Origin: an uncultured Bacteroides sp.
GTDB lineage: Bacteria; Bacteroidota; Bacteroidia; Bacteroidales; Bacteroidaceae
Length of the DNA: 27,480 bases
Reading direction: 5' to 3'
NCBI GenBank assembly: GCA_900546355.1
Contig: URCM01000034.1
Span: forward strand, 1 to 27,480
Shown: positions 17,671 to 26,239 of the stretch, piece after piece
Position numbering within the stretch: position 1 is the stretch's first letter
Layout of the letters: every line of letters starts with the position of its first letter
Position numbers and translations under genes: made by a program
Notes under the pieces: generated by a model
Told to the model about the DNA's origin: nothing
Databases searched by the model: none
What the model saw: only the letters and a program-made list of their open reading frames with translations

Positions 17671-18027
17671 ATGGAAAAGATACAATGTATATGTGTGATG
17701 CGCGACTTGCTGAAGGGGCTTTCCGAACTGGAGAACCGGTTGGAGGAAACTTACGGGGTGTCGCTCAACGAGGCGATGGTGTTGTGTAGTGTGGGAGCGG
17801 AAACCGTGACGGCAGGAACCATTATCTCTTGTACGGGATTGACTTCGTCGCATGCTTCGAAGGTTATCCGCTCGGTAGAGGACAAGGGCTTGCTGGCACG
17901 CAAGCTGGGTGAGCAGGACAAACGCCAGATGTATTTCACGTTGACCCGCAAAGGGAAAAACTGTTTGGAACGTATCAAAGAACAAGGAGTAGAGGTGCCC
18001 GAGTGGCTGGCTCCGTTATTTTTATGA
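17671..18027 (+). CDS. MarR-family transcriptional regulator, cysteine-rich
   Basis: I start at ATG 17671, two bases after the fusion gene's stop; an upstream in-frame TTG at 17665 would overlap that stop and is less likely. The product has 118 residues with a winged-helix core: a helix-turn-helix with TGLTSSHASKVIRSVEDKGL (about 55-74), then a wing with DKRQMYFTLTRKGK (about 80-97). This is the MarR pattern. It is short for the family (usually about 140-150 residues), with little of the terminal dimerisation helices. It contains five cysteines (6, 8, 39, 54 and one in KNCLERI near 101), many for its size. Tight coupling to a sulfur-relay enzyme suggests it may sense oxidants or reactive sulfur and control that operon; this is inference. 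Its ATGA overlaps the queH start. Confidence 0.8.
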   Translation: MEKIQCICVMRDLLKGLSELENRLEETYGVSLNEAMVLCSVGAETVTAGTIISCTGLTSSHASKVIRSVEDKGLLARKLGEQDKRQMYFTLTRKGKNCLERIKEQGVEVPEWLAPLFL

Positions 18028-18620
18028 AAAAGAAGAAAGAAGACTGGGAAGTGCCGGGCAATGCCGAACAGGTATTGCTGCATACATGTTGTGCGCCTTG
18101 CTCATCGGCGATTATCGAATGCCTGATGCAGCACGGGGTACGCCCTACGGTTTATTATTGCAATCCGAATATCTATCCGGCAGAAGAATACCGCATCCGG
18201 AAAGACGAATGCACCCGCTATGCACAGGCGTTAGGGTTGGATATCATCGATGCCGATTACGACCATGAAGCATGGCGTTGTGCGGTGCATGGGCTGGAGG
18301 GAGAGCCCGAACGTGGCGGCAGATGCCTGCAATGTTTCAAGTTCCGTTTGCGGGATACGGCACGCTATGCCCATGAACACGGCTTTACGGTGATTACTAC
18401 CACGCTTGCTTCTTCGCGTTGGAAGAGTTTAGACCAGATTAACGAAGCCGGACATTATGCCGTAGAACCCTATCCCGACGTGACGTGGTGGGACAAGAAC
18501 TGGCGGAAAGGCGGGTTGAGCGAACGCCGCATCCAGATTATCAAGGAATATGGTTTCTACAACCAGCAGTATTGCGGGTGCGAGTTCAGCATGCGGAAAG
18601 AAGTAGAAAATACTCCTTAA
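18024..18620 (+). CDS. queH: Epoxyqueuosine reductase QueH
   Basis: This 198-residue protein carries out the last step of queuosine synthesis, reducing epoxyqueuosine in tRNA to queuosine. It is the QueH type, unrelated to QueG. I chose ATG 18024 because it forms an ATGA overlap with the MarR stop and begins MKKKKEDW; a GTG 21 bases upstream would lie deep inside the MarR gene. Visible metal and iron-sulfur ligands are HTCCAPCSS (Cys22, Cys23, Cys26), RCLQCFKFR in the middle and QYCGCEFS near the C-terminus, together with YYCNPNIYP and TTTLASSRWK. This is the full QueH signature. Co-location with the sulfur genes may be incidental, though the enzyme depends on an iron-sulfur cluster. Confidence 0.92.
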   Translation: MKKKKEDWEVPGNAEQVLLHTCCAPCSSAIIECLMQHGVRPTVYYCNPNIYPAEEYRIRKDECTRYAQALGLDIIDADYDHEAWRCAVHGLEGEPERGGRCLQCFKFRLRDTARYAHEHGFTVITTTLASSRWKSLDQINEAGHYAVEPYPDVTWWDKNWRKGGLSERRIQIIKEYGFYNQQYCGCEFSMRKEVENTP

Positions 18621-18676
18621 AGTTTATTGTGTGTTGTAAAGTTTGACTTCTTTTTCCTCAACTCACGGTTTTTTTG

Positions 18677-18684
18677 TATGTTTG
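18677..18684 (+). promoter_or_regulatory. Candidate -7 element for the amino acid permease gene
   Basis: TATGTTTG is an exact match to the Bacteroides -7 consensus TAnnTTTG and lies 31 bases before the ATG at 18716. A TTTG at 18642-18645 is too far upstream (31-base spacer). At the expected distance only a T-rich stretch is present. The -7 element is good, the -33 weak. Confidence 0.4.
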
Positions 18685-18715
18685 CATCCTAAAATCAATA
18701 TGCAACTTGCAAGAA

Positions 18716-20374
18716 ATGGAAGGATTATTCGTCAGAAAAAGCATAGATGCCCTGCAGGAAGAAGCCGGGCAGACAGGAAATAAGACCCTGAAACGGGTAT
18801 TGGGACCGGTCAGTCTGGTGGCTTTGGGGGTAGGCGTGATTATCGGAGCCGGGCTATTCTCGATTACAGGAACGGTAGCTTCGGAATATACCGGCCCCGC
18901 TATTACGCTCTCATTCATCATCGCCGCTATCGGGTGTTGCTTTGCAGGTTTGTGTTATGCCGAGTTTGCTTCGATGATTCCCGTAGCAGGAAGCGCTTAT
19001 ACCTATTCGTATGCCACCATGGGCGAGCTGATTGCGTGGATTATCGGGTGGGACCTGGTGCTGGAATATACCGTGGCGGCTACTACGGTGAGCATCAGCT
19101 GGAGCCGGTATTTAGTGGTGTTCTTGCAAGGAGTAGGTATCGATTTGCCTCACACGCTGACCGCTTGCCCTTGGGATGGAGGAATCGTCAATATTCCCGC
19201 TATGGTAATCGTAGTGCTGATGAGCCTCATCTTAATGCGGGGAACGGCAGGAAGCTCCTTCTTCAACGGGCTGATTGTTTTCCTGAAAATCAGTGTCATT
19301 TTAGTATTTGTCTTTTTAGGCTGGAAATTCATTCAGGCAGATAATTATGTGCCCTACATCCCCGAAAACACCGGTAAGTTAGGTGAATTCGGCTTTTCGG
19401 GCATCCTGCGTGGAGCGGCTATCGTATTTTTCGCTTTCCTGGGATTCGATGCGGTAAGCACGGCAGCACAAGAAACAAAAAATCCTAAGCGTGACATGCC
19501 TATCGGCATTTTGGTTTCCCTCCTGGTTTGTACCATCTTATATATATTGTTTGCCCACGTCATGACAGGCGTGGCACATTATACCGAGTTCGACGGACAA
19601 GAAGGCATCGCGCCTGTAGCGGTCGCTATCGAGCACATGGGTGAGCCTGATGCCCAAGGAGTCATCATTCCCGCCTATCCGTGGTTGAACAAGGCGATTA
19701 TCCTTGCCATCCTGTTCGGTTATTGCTCGGTAATTATGGTCACGTTGCTCGGACAGAGCCGCGTGTTCCTCAGCATGAGCCGCGACGGCCTGTTACCTCC
19801 CTTCTTTTCGCGCATCAATCCTCGTTTCCGCACGCCGGTACATAGCAATTTCTTATTCATGGTAGTGGTCAGCCTTTTGGCAGGATTTGTCCCGGCCCAA
19901 GTAGCAGGCGAAATGACCAGCATCGGCACGTTGCTTGCCTTTACCCTGGTATGTGCGGCGGTGTTGATTGTGCGTAAGACCATGCCCGATGTACATCGGG
20001 CGTTTAAGACCCCCTTTGTACCGTTTGTGCCTATCATGGGTATCCTGACGTGTTTGTGCATGATGTGCTTTCTTCCGGCGGACACCTGGATACGGCTGGT
20101 GCTTTGGATGCTGATAGGACTGGATGTGTATGCTTGCTACGGACGGAAACACAGTTGTCTGGAACCAGACCGGGCACACCGCAAAGGCGACACCGTATTG
20201 AACGTGTTGGGCTTGGTGCTGGCGGTATTGAGTGTCATCACAGGATTGTGGCACCAGCAGACTGTAGGTTGGGAAGCCGACAAGACTTTGCTGGTCATCT
20301 CTTTTGTCTTCGCCTTTACCCATTGTGCCTACTATATGTGGAGGCTCTGGCATCAGGCAAAGGCGCATGGATAA
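18716..20374 (+). CDS. APC-superfamily amino acid permease
   Basis: The start is ATG 18716 (MEGLFVRKSIDAL); an in-frame ATG 42 bases upstream lies over the promoter-like element. The 552-residue protein has a cytosolic lead-in with KTLKRVLGPVSLVALGVG, then the first membrane helix with the unwound substrate motif GVIIGAGLFSITG (about 40-52). About 12 or more hydrophobic segments follow, including IIGWDLVLEYTVAA and FFAFLGFDAVSTAAQETKNP, the conserved APC loop. These are hallmarks of the cationic-amino-acid-transporter branch of the family (YfnA/CAT-like). Substrate specificity cannot be read with confidence. It stands alone on the plus strand between queH (95 bases upstream) and the sulfonation cluster (90 bases downstream). 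Confidence 0.88.
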   Translation: MEGLFVRKSIDALQEEAGQTGNKTLKRVLGPVSLVALGVGVIIGAGLFSITGTVASEYTGPAITLSFIIAAIGCCFAGLCYAEFASMIPVAGSAYTYSYATMGELIAWIIGWDLVLEYTVAATTVSISWSRYLVVFLQGVGIDLPHTLTACPWDGGIVNIPAMVIVVLMSLILMRGTAGSSFFNGLIVFLKISVILVFVFLGWKFIQADNYVPYIPENTGKLGEFGFSGILRGAAIVFFAFLGFDAVSTAAQETKNPKRDMPIGILVSLLVCTILYILFAHVMTGVAHYTEFDGQEGIAPVAVAIEHMGEPDAQGVIIPAYPWLNKAIILAILFGYCSVIMVTLLGQSRVFLSMSRDGLLPPFFSRINPRFRTPVHSNFLFMVVVSLLAGFVPAQVAGEMTSIGTLLAFTLVCAAVLIVRKTMPDVHRAFKTPFVPFVPIMGILTCLCMMCFLPADTWIRLVLWMLIGLDVYACYGRKHSCLEPDRAHRKGDTVLNVLGLVLAVLSVITGLWHQQTVGWEADKTLLVISFVFAFTHCAYYMWRLWHQAKAHG

Positions 20375-20416
20375 TAAATAAAATTAAGAAGTGACACAAA
20401 AAACGAGATATGAACT

Positions 20417-20448
20417 ATTGATAATAAAAGAAAAAGCTGTTATTTTAC
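20417..20448 (+). promoter_or_regulatory. Weak candidate promoter of the sulfonation operon
   Basis: ATTG (20417-20420) is followed after 20 bases by TATTTTAC (20441-20448). The spacing fits Bacteroides promoters, but each box departs from TTTG / TAnnTTTG. The 90-base gap before cysQ is the only natural place for an operon promoter, and nothing better is visible in it. Confidence 0.3.
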
Positions 20449-20464
20449 GCCAAATTAGACAGAT

Positions 20465-21298
20465 ATGGAAAAAGAAGAACTGATGCTGGCTATCCGGGCC
20501 TCGTTAGAAGCCGGAGCTGCGATAATGAACGTATATACCGATCCGGATGCGGATTTCGAAATAGAACGAAAAGCGGACAATTCACCTCTTACCATTGCCG
20601 ACAAACGTTCGAACGAGGTGATAATGCGTCACCTCTCTACCCTGCCCTATCCTGTATTGAGCGAAGAAGGGAAAGCCATCCCTACCGAAGAGCGGAGAGG
20701 ATGGAAATCCTTATGGGTGGTCGACCCGCTGGACGGAACGAAAGAATTCATCAAGCGCAACGGGGAGTTTACGGTGAATATCGCATTCGTAAACGAAGGG
20801 AAACCCGAAGCTGGTGTCATCTATATTCCTGTAAGAAAAGAGCTTTATTTTGCGGATAAAGCGGTGGGGGCTTATAAGGTGGAACATGTCACCGCATCAG
20901 ACGTCAACGAAACCTTCGAATCTTTGCTGGCACGCGCACATCGCCTGCCTTATTCCGAAGATACTTCCAACGACACTTTCATTATCGTGGCATCGCGCTC
21001 GCACTTAAGTGCGGAGACCGAACAATATATATCCGAAATGGAACGGAAATACCCGAAAGTGGAAACGGTATCGCGAGGAAGTTCGCTTAAATTATGCTTG
21101 ATTGCCGAAGGAAAAGCGGATGTCTATCCACGCTTCGCGCCTACCATGGAATGGGATACGGCGGCAGGCCATGCTATCGTATGCGCTTCGGGAGGTGAGG
21201 TATATCAGGCAGCACACCCTGATACATCTTTATTATATAATAAGGAGGACTTGTTGAATCCGTGGTTTATTGCTTATCCTAAAAAGAGAATGTCATGA
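20465..21298 (+). CDS. cysQ: 3'(2'),5'-bisphosphate nucleotidase CysQ
   Basis: This cytosolic enzyme of 277 residues belongs to the lithium-sensitive, Mg-dependent inositol-monophosphatase superfamily. It hydrolyses 3'-phosphoadenosine 5'-phosphate (PAP), the by-product of sulfo transfer from PAPS, to AMP. The metal-binding signature is complete: LSEEG (Glu67, Glu68), DPLDGTKEF (87-95) and EWDTAAGHAI (Glu229, Asp231). Its place as first gene of an operon ending in a sulfotransferase fits PAP clearance, since PAP inhibits sulfotransferases. The stop overlaps the start of the permease gene by four bases (ATGA). Confidence 0.93.
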   Translation: MEKEELMLAIRASLEAGAAIMNVYTDPDADFEIERKADNSPLTIADKRSNEVIMRHLSTLPYPVLSEEGKAIPTEERRGWKSLWVVDPLDGTKEFIKRNGEFTVNIAFVNEGKPEAGVIYIPVRKELYFADKAVGAYKVEHVTASDVNETFESLLARAHRLPYSEDTSNDTFIIVASRSHLSAETEQYISEMERKYPKVETVSRGSSLKLCLIAEGKADVYPRFAPTMEWDTAAGHAIVCASGGEVYQAAHPDTSLLYNKEDLLNPWFIAYPKKRMS

Positions 21299-22863
21299 AT
21301 TTCGAGATAATCTTTGTATTGGTCGGGCTGATTGGGATGCTCGTTGCGCTTATCATGGACAAAATGCGTCCGGGCATCGTGTTGCTCTCGCTGGTCGTGG
21401 TATTCATGGCGGCAGGTATCATCACTCCCAAACAAATGGTGGCAGGATTCAGCAACCGAGGCATGATTACGGTGGCTTTGCTCTTCTTAGTGAGTGAAGG
21501 CATCCGGCAAAGTGGGGCTTTGGCAACTGTGATAAAGAAGCTCCTTCCTGAACGGAAAATGACGGTCTTACAAGCTCAGCTTCGTTTGCTTCCGATAGTA
21601 AGCGCCTTCTCGGCTTTCCTCAACAATACGCCCGTTGTGGTTATCTTTGCCCCGATTGTGAAAAACTGGGCGAAAAAGGTGGGGCTATCGTGCACCAAGT
21701 TCCTCATCCCTTTGTCGTATGCCACGATTTTGGGTGGGTTGTGTACCCTTATCGGTACATCTACCAACTTGGTGGTACACGGCATGATGATAGACCGGGG
21801 CTTGCCGGGCCTGAAAATGTTCGACCTTGCCTTTATCGGCATCCCTATCACCATTGCCGGCTTGCTTTTCATCTTTATAACTTCCAAAAAACTGCTTCCT
21901 GCCGAACGTCCCGATAATTTCGAGGAAGAAGAAGCGGACGCGGCAGAAGAAAACGGAAAGCACATCGTAGAAGTGGTGCTTGCTTCTCGCTTTCCTGGCT
22001 TGAAACGTAAACTGAAAAGCTTCGATTTCAAACGCCGCTACGGTGCTGAAATCAAGGAAATACGCCAAGGTGGACAAGTCATTACAGAAAACTTAGACGA
22101 AGTGCGCTTGCAAGAAGGCGACACGCTGGTATTGCTTGCCGATGACGCCTTCACCAAAGCGTGGGGCGACTCTTCGGTCTTCCTGATGATGACCAATGGA
22201 AAGGAAATCCCTTCACGCCCCATGCCGGTATGGAAGAAATGGACGGCTCTGGCCCTGTTACTTATCATGATTATCGGAGCCACTATCGGCGAGCTTCCTT
22301 ATTTTCAGGAACGTTTTCCGAACGTGAAGATGGATATGTTCTTCTTTGCGGCGGTCACGGCGGTAGTAATGGCTTGGCTCAAGATATTCCCACCTAAAAA
22401 ATATACCAAATACATCAGTTGGGACATCCTGATAACCATTGCCTGTGCCTTTGCCATCAGTGCGGCAATGGAAGAATCGGGCTTGGCGGCACTGATAGCC
22501 GAGTTTATCAAGAGTGTTTCGGGCTCATTAGGCGCATGGGGAGCCTTGGCATTGCTTTATTTCGTCACGCTTGTAGTGACCGAACTGATTACGAACAATG
22601 CTGCGGCGGCACTTGCCTTCCCGCTGGCACTGGAAACCGCAAGCCAGTTCGGAGTAGACCCGATGCCGTTCTTTATCGCTATCTGTATCGCCGCATCGGC
22701 AGGTTTTGCCACTCCGATAGGCTATCAGACAAACCTCATCGTACAAGGTGCCGGAAACTACAAGTTCACCGATTTCGTGAAGATAGGACTCCCGATGGAC
22801 CTTATCGTGATGATACTCTCTATTGGACTTATCCCGCTGATCTGGCCCTTTGCTGCGGTATAA
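21295..22863 (+). CDS. SLC13/DASS-family permease with a TrkA-C domain, probable sulfate importer
   Basis: This inner-membrane protein has 522 residues. Two blocks of membrane helices flank a cytosolic insert. The family substrate/sodium motifs appear in both halves: FLNNTPVV (109-116) and GTSTNLVV (154-161) first, then ITNNAAAAL and GYQTNLIV in the second half. The insert at about 222-288 (IVEVVLASRFPG ... LQEGDTLVLLADD) is a single TrkA-C/RCK-C domain; many bacterial relatives carry two. The acidic stretch EEEEADAAEE precedes it. SLC13 proteins move sulfate or dicarboxylates with sodium. Translational coupling to cysQ and the downstream ATP-sulfurylase genes makes sulfate the likely cargo. 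The next gene follows after a 127-base gap in which I find no clear promoter or terminator. Confidence 0.88.
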   Translation: MNFEIIFVLVGLIGMLVALIMDKMRPGIVLLSLVVVFMAAGIITPKQMVAGFSNRGMITVALLFLVSEGIRQSGALATVIKKLLPERKMTVLQAQLRLLPIVSAFSAFLNNTPVVVIFAPIVKNWAKKVGLSCTKFLIPLSYATILGGLCTLIGTSTNLVVHGMMIDRGLPGLKMFDLAFIGIPITIAGLLFIFITSKKLLPAERPDNFEEEEADAAEENGKHIVEVVLASRFPGLKRKLKSFDFKRRYGAEIKEIRQGGQVITENLDEVRLQEGDTLVLLADDAFTKAWGDSSVFLMMTNGKEIPSRPMPVWKKWTALALLLIMIIGATIGELPYFQERFPNVKMDMFFFAAVTAVVMAWLKIFPPKKYTKYISWDILITIACAFAISAAMEESGLAALIAEFIKSVSGSLGAWGALALLYFVTLVVTELITNNAAAALAFPLALETASQFGVDPMPFFIAICIAASAGFATPIGYQTNLIVQGAGNYKFTDFVKIGLPMDLIVMILSIGLIPLIWPFAAV

Positions 22864-22990
22864 ATTTATCGATTTTCACCATAAAGCATACAAGCTCACA
22901 GGGTATTTACAATAAGTTTCCCCTCTGTGTCAGCCTGTGGCCTATGCGGTGAAACATAAATATATAAAATAGTAAATTGCAAAATAATAA

Positions 22991-23587
22991 ATGAACAACA
23001 TTTATCCGATATTTGACAAGATGCTGGCCCGTGCCGACAAGGAAGCCTTATTAGGACAACACGGGCTGATGGTTTGGTTCACAGGTCTGAGCGGCTCGGG
23101 AAAGAGCACTATCGCCATTGCCCTTGAACGTGAACTGCAAAAACGCGGATTGCTTTGCCGCATTCTGGACGGAGACAACATCCGGAGCGGCATCAACAAC
23201 AACTTGGGATTCTCGCCCGAAGACCGTGTAGAGAATATCCGGCGTATAGCCGAGGTAGGAAAATTATTCGTCGATACAGGCATCATTACCATAGCTGCCT
23301 TTATCAGTCCGAATAACCAGTTACGTGAGATGGCATCACGTATTATCGGCAAGGATGATTTTATGGAAGTATATGTCAGCACCCCGATAGAAGAATGCGA
23401 ACGCCGGGATGTAAAAGGCTTGTATGCCAAAGCACGGCGAGGGGAAATCAAGGAATTTACGGGTATATCCGCTCCCTTCGAAGCTCCTGAACATCCTGCC
23501 CTGTCGCTCGATACCTCGAAGCTTTCACTGGAAGAATCTGTAAAACGACTCTTGGAATTGATACTGCCGAAAGTGAAACGAAATTAA
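22991..23587 (+). CDS. cysC: Adenylylsulfate (APS) kinase
   Basis: This enzyme of 198 residues phosphorylates APS at the 3' position to make PAPS, the sulfo donor. The P-loop is GLSGSGKS (32-39), followed by DGDNIR, then SPEDRVENIRRIAEV for APS binding, AAFISPNNQLRE with the active-site serine, and the KGLYAKARRGEIKEFTGI lid. All family motifs are present and the length is usual for a stand-alone CysC. It is separate here rather than fused to CysN, as happens in some bacteria (NodQ type). It lies 38 bases before cysD and is presumably co-transcribed. Confidence 0.94.
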   Translation: MNNIYPIFDKMLARADKEALLGQHGLMVWFTGLSGSGKSTIAIALERELQKRGLLCRILDGDNIRSGINNNLGFSPEDRVENIRRIAEVGKLFVDTGIITIAAFISPNNQLREMASRIIGKDDFMEVYVSTPIEECERRDVKGLYAKARRGEIKEFTGISAPFEAPEHPALSLDTSKLSLEESVKRLLELILPKVKRN

Positions 23588-23625
23588 AGTCATATATGAT
23601 ATCAAAGATATAAATTCTATAAATT

Positions 23626-24537
23626 ATGGAAGAAACATACAATTTAAGCCACTTGAAAGAGCTGGAAGCGGAATCTATCCATATCATCCGGGAGGTGGCA
23701 GCCGAATTTGAGAATCCGGTAATGCTCTATAGCATCGGAAAAGACTCATCCGTCATGGTGCGGCTTGCCGAAAAGGCATTCGCACCGGGAAGACCGCCTT
23801 TCCCCTTGATGCACATCGACTCGAAATGGAAATTCAAGGAAATGCTTCAGTTCCGCGATACGTATGCCAAAGAGCATGGCTGGAAACTGATAGTGGAAAG
23901 CAACATGGAAGCGTTCCGTGCCGGAGTAGGTCCTTTCACGCATGGAAGCAAAGTCCATACCGACCTGATGAAGACCCAAGCCCTGCTTCATGCCCTCGAT
24001 AAATATAAATTCGATGCAGCTTTCGGCGGTGCACGACGGGATGAAGAAAAATCGCGTGCCAAAGAGCGTATCTTCTCTTTCCGCAACGAGTTCCACCAAT
24101 GGGATCCGAAGAACCAACGTCCTGAATTGTGGGACATTTACAATACCCGCATCCGCAAAGGTGAGAGCATTCGAGTGTTCCCTTTGAGCAACTGGACCGA
24201 ACTGGACGTATGGCAATACATCCGTTTGGAGAAAATTCCTATCGTACCGCTTTACTTTGCTAAAGTACGTCCTACGGTCAACATCGACGGCCAATTGATT
24301 ATGCCCGACGATGACCGATTGCCCGAAAAATACCGCGACAAGATAGAGATGAAGAAAATCCGTTTCCGCACCTTGGGATGCTGGCCCTTGACCGGTGCCA
24401 TTGAAAGTGAGGCAGATACCATTGAGAAAATCGTGGAAGAGATGATGACCACCACCAAGAGTGAACGTACGACCCGTGTCATCGACTTCGACCAAGAAGC
24501 CAGCATGGAGGAAAAGAAACGGGAAGGATACTTTTAA
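23626..24537 (+). CDS. cysD: Sulfate adenylyltransferase subunit 2 (ATP sulfurylase, CysD)
   Basis: This is the catalytic subunit of the CysDN ATP sulfurylase, which makes APS from ATP and sulfate. It has 303 residues, the family length. The PP-loop of the ATP-pyrophosphatase fold is SIGKDSS (36-42), and the APS/ATP pocket motif [15 protein letters not shown] follows in mid-protein. Conserved stretches such as [15 protein letters not shown] and [13 protein letters not shown] are intact. It is distinguished from PAPS reductase (CysH), which shares the fold, by these motifs and by the adjacent cysN. It is separated from cysN by a 104-base gap holding an inverted repeat. Confidence 0.95.
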   Translation: MEETYNLSHLKELEAESIHIIREVAAEFENPVMLYSIGKDSSVMVRLAEKAFAPGRPPFPLMHIDSKWKFKEMLQFRDTYAKEHGWKLIVESNMEAFRAGVGPFTHGSKVHTDLMKTQALLHALDKYKFDAAFGGARRDEEKSRAKERIFSFRNEFHQWDPKNQRPELWDIYNTRIRKGESIRVFPLSNWTELDVWQYIRLEKIPIVPLYFAKVRPTVNIDGQLIMPDDDRLPEKYRDKIEMKKIRFRTLGCWPLTGAIESEADTIEKIVEEMMTTTKSERTTRVIDFDQEASMEEKKREGYF

Positions 24538-24540
24538 ATG

Positions 24541-24634
24541 AACAATTAATAATTAATAACGATTCCTACATTCGTTTGTTGTTCATTACCTATTCATGCA
24601 CCGTTATTAACGATTAATTGTTAATTATTAATTG
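24541..24634. repeat. Composite inverted repeat in the cysD-cysN gap
   Basis: The complement of 24543-24556 recurs exactly as TTAATTATTAATTG at 24621-24634. The left arm continues into the complement of CGTTA, which on the right side is displaced 14 bases by an extra, similar unit (TTAACGATTAATTG, 24607-24620). The right arm thus looks like a partial tandem duplication. Only AT-rich sequence lies between. It could form a hairpin between the two subunit messages and tune their ratio. The same architecture, with unrelated sequence, appears at 4381-4474 and near 26162-26234. Confidence 0.6.
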
Positions 24635-24641
24635 AAGGAAA

Positions 24642-26147
24642 ATGGAAGAAATAGATAAAACCAAATCAGGAAACCCGATGGAAGGCGAAGCCAGAGGCCG
24701 TATGTCTATTGAAGAGTTTCTGAAAAAGGATGAAGAAAAGGACTTGCTGCGTTTTCTTACCGCAGGTTCGGTAGACGATGGCAAATCCACCCTTATCGGA
24801 CGCTTGCTTTTCGATAGCAAGAAAATTTACGAAGACCAGCTTGACGCACTTGAGCGTGATAGCAAACGTGTGGGCAATGCGGGCGAACACATCGACTATG
24901 CCCTTTTGCTCGACGGACTGAAAGCCGAACGTGAACAAGGCATCACCATCGACGTGGCATACCGGTATTTCTCTACCAACCACCGCAAATTTATTATAGC
25001 CGACACTCCGGGACACGAACAATACACGCGCAACATGATTACCGGTGGTTCTACCGCTAACCTGGCGGTTATCCTCGTCGATGCACGTGCCGGAGTCATT
25101 ACCCAAACCCGCCGACATTCATACCTTGTTTCCTTATTGGGCATCAAGCATGTGGTATTGGCGGTAAACAAGATGGACTTAGTAGACTTTTCGAAAGAAG
25201 TGTTTGATAAAATTGTAGCCGATTATAAGGCGTTCATCACCCCACTGGGTGTGCCCGATATCACTTGTATCCCGCTTTCGGCTCTTGATGGAGACAATGT
25301 AGTAGAAAAGTCCACACGTACTCCGTGGTACGAAGGCCCTTCCTTGCTGGAATTCCTTGAAAACGTACATATCGGAAACGACCACAACCTGACCGATTTC
25401 CGCTATCCCGTGCAATATGTGCTCCGCCCGAATCTTGATTTCCGCGGATTCTCATCCAAAGTAGCTTCGGGTGTCGTACGCAAGGGAGATGAAGTAATAG
25501 CACTTCCTTCGGGAAAGAAAACCCACGTGAAAGCCATTTACTCGCCTGACGGAGAATGTGGCTATGCGTATCCTCCCATGTCCGTCACCCTGACATTGGA
25601 AGACGAAATAGACGTATCACGCGGCGAAATGCTGGTACATCCCGATAACGTGCCGATGATAGGACGCAACTTCGAGGCAATGCTGGTATGGATGGACGAA
25701 GAAAAAATGGACATGGAAAAATCGTTCTTCCTGAAACAGACCACCAACACCAGCCGTACCCGCATCGATAGCATCAAGTATAAAGTGGATGTCAACACGA
25801 TGGAACATCTTTCGCTTGAAAATGGGAAACTGACCAAAGAGACATTGCCTTTGGAACTGAACCAAATCGCCCACGTAGTGCTCACTTCATCGAAAGAACT
25901 GTTCTTCGACCCGTATACCCAAAACAAGGCTACAGGCGCATTCATCCTTATCGACCCGATAACGAACAACACCAGTGCCGCCGGCATGATTATCAACCGG
26001 GTAGAGGATAAGGACATGCACACTACGATGGAAATCCCGGTACTCGATTTACCCAAATTGGGCATCGCTCCAGAACATTACGCAGCGATAGAAACCGTAG
26101 TGAAAGAACTGGAACGCCGCGGATACGCAATTGAGATAAAGAAGTAA
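24642..26147 (+). CDS. cysN: Sulfate adenylyltransferase subunit 1 (GTPase, CysN)
   Basis: This 501-residue translation-factor-type GTPase drives the unfavourable ATP sulfurylase reaction in complex with CysD. G-domain motifs are complete: G1 GSVDDGKST (42-50), G3 [11 protein letters not shown] (121-131) and G4 NKMD (176-179). EF-Tu-like beta-barrel domains follow to the end. Its last residues ([10 protein letters not shown]) show no APS kinase extension. The ATG at 24642 has GAAGGAAA just before it, one of the few purine-rich, Shine-Dalgarno-like leaders here. A start at the later MSIEEFLKK would remove a polar lead-in and cannot be excluded. It is followed after 92 bases by the sulfotransferase gene. 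Confidence 0.95.
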   Translation: MEEIDKTKSGNPMEGEARGRMSIEEFLKKDEEKDLLRFLTAGSVDDGKSTLIGRLLFDSKKIYEDQLDALERDSKRVGNAGEHIDYALLLDGLKAEREQGITIDVAYRYFSTNHRKFIIADTPGHEQYTRNMITGGSTANLAVILVDARAGVITQTRRHSYLVSLLGIKHVVLAVNKMDLVDFSKEVFDKIVADYKAFITPLGVPDITCIPLSALDGDNVVEKSTRTPWYEGPSLLEFLENVHIGNDHNLTDFRYPVQYVLRPNLDFRGFSSKVASGVVRKGDEVIALPSGKKTHVKAIYSPDGECGYAYPPMSVTLTLEDEIDVSRGEMLVHPDNVPMIGRNFEAMLVWMDEEKMDMEKSFFLKQTTNTSRTRIDSIKYKVDVNTMEHLSLENGKLTKETLPLELNQIAHVVLTSSKELFFDPYTQNKATGAFILIDPITNNTSAAGMIINRVEDKDMHTTMEIPVLDLPKLGIAPEHYAAIETVVKELERRGYAIEIKK

Positions 26148-26161
26148 GTTTTTTAATGAAG

Positions 26162-26234
26162 AATGAAGAGGTAAGAATGAAGAACGTTGATTGATTCGCG
26201 TCATTCTTAGTTCTTCATTCTTAACTCCTCATTT
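26162..26234. repeat. Inverted repeat in the cysN-sulfotransferase gap
   Basis: TAAGAATGAAGAAC (26172-26185) pairs perfectly with GTTCTTCATTCTTA (26210-26223) around a 24-base loop. Outside these arms AATGAAGAGG (left) and the complement of ACTCCTCATTT (right) extend the symmetry imperfectly. Short tandem AATGAAG units lie in the left flank. There is no U tail after the right arm in the plus-strand transcript, so read-through into the sulfotransferase gene is likely. Confidence 0.6.
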
Positions 26235-26239
26235 ATAAT

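Noticed and set aside
18003..18023. GTG start for queH
   Set aside because: It would overlap the MarR gene by 25 bases; the ATGA-coupled start at 18024 is the natural choice.
18674..18715. Upstream start for the amino acid permease
   Set aside because: It overlaps the -7 promoter element at 18677-18684, and the protein from 18716 aligns better with family N-termini.
22864..22990. Possible terminator or promoter in the permease-cysC gap
   Set aside because: Only short, widely spaced complementary bits (TTTCACC / GGTGAAA) are present. There is no T tract and no TAnnTTTG element, so I see nothing supportable.
23746..24495. Minus-strand open frame of 249 codons opposite cysD
   Set aside because: It lies entirely within cysD on the other strand and has no family resemblance.
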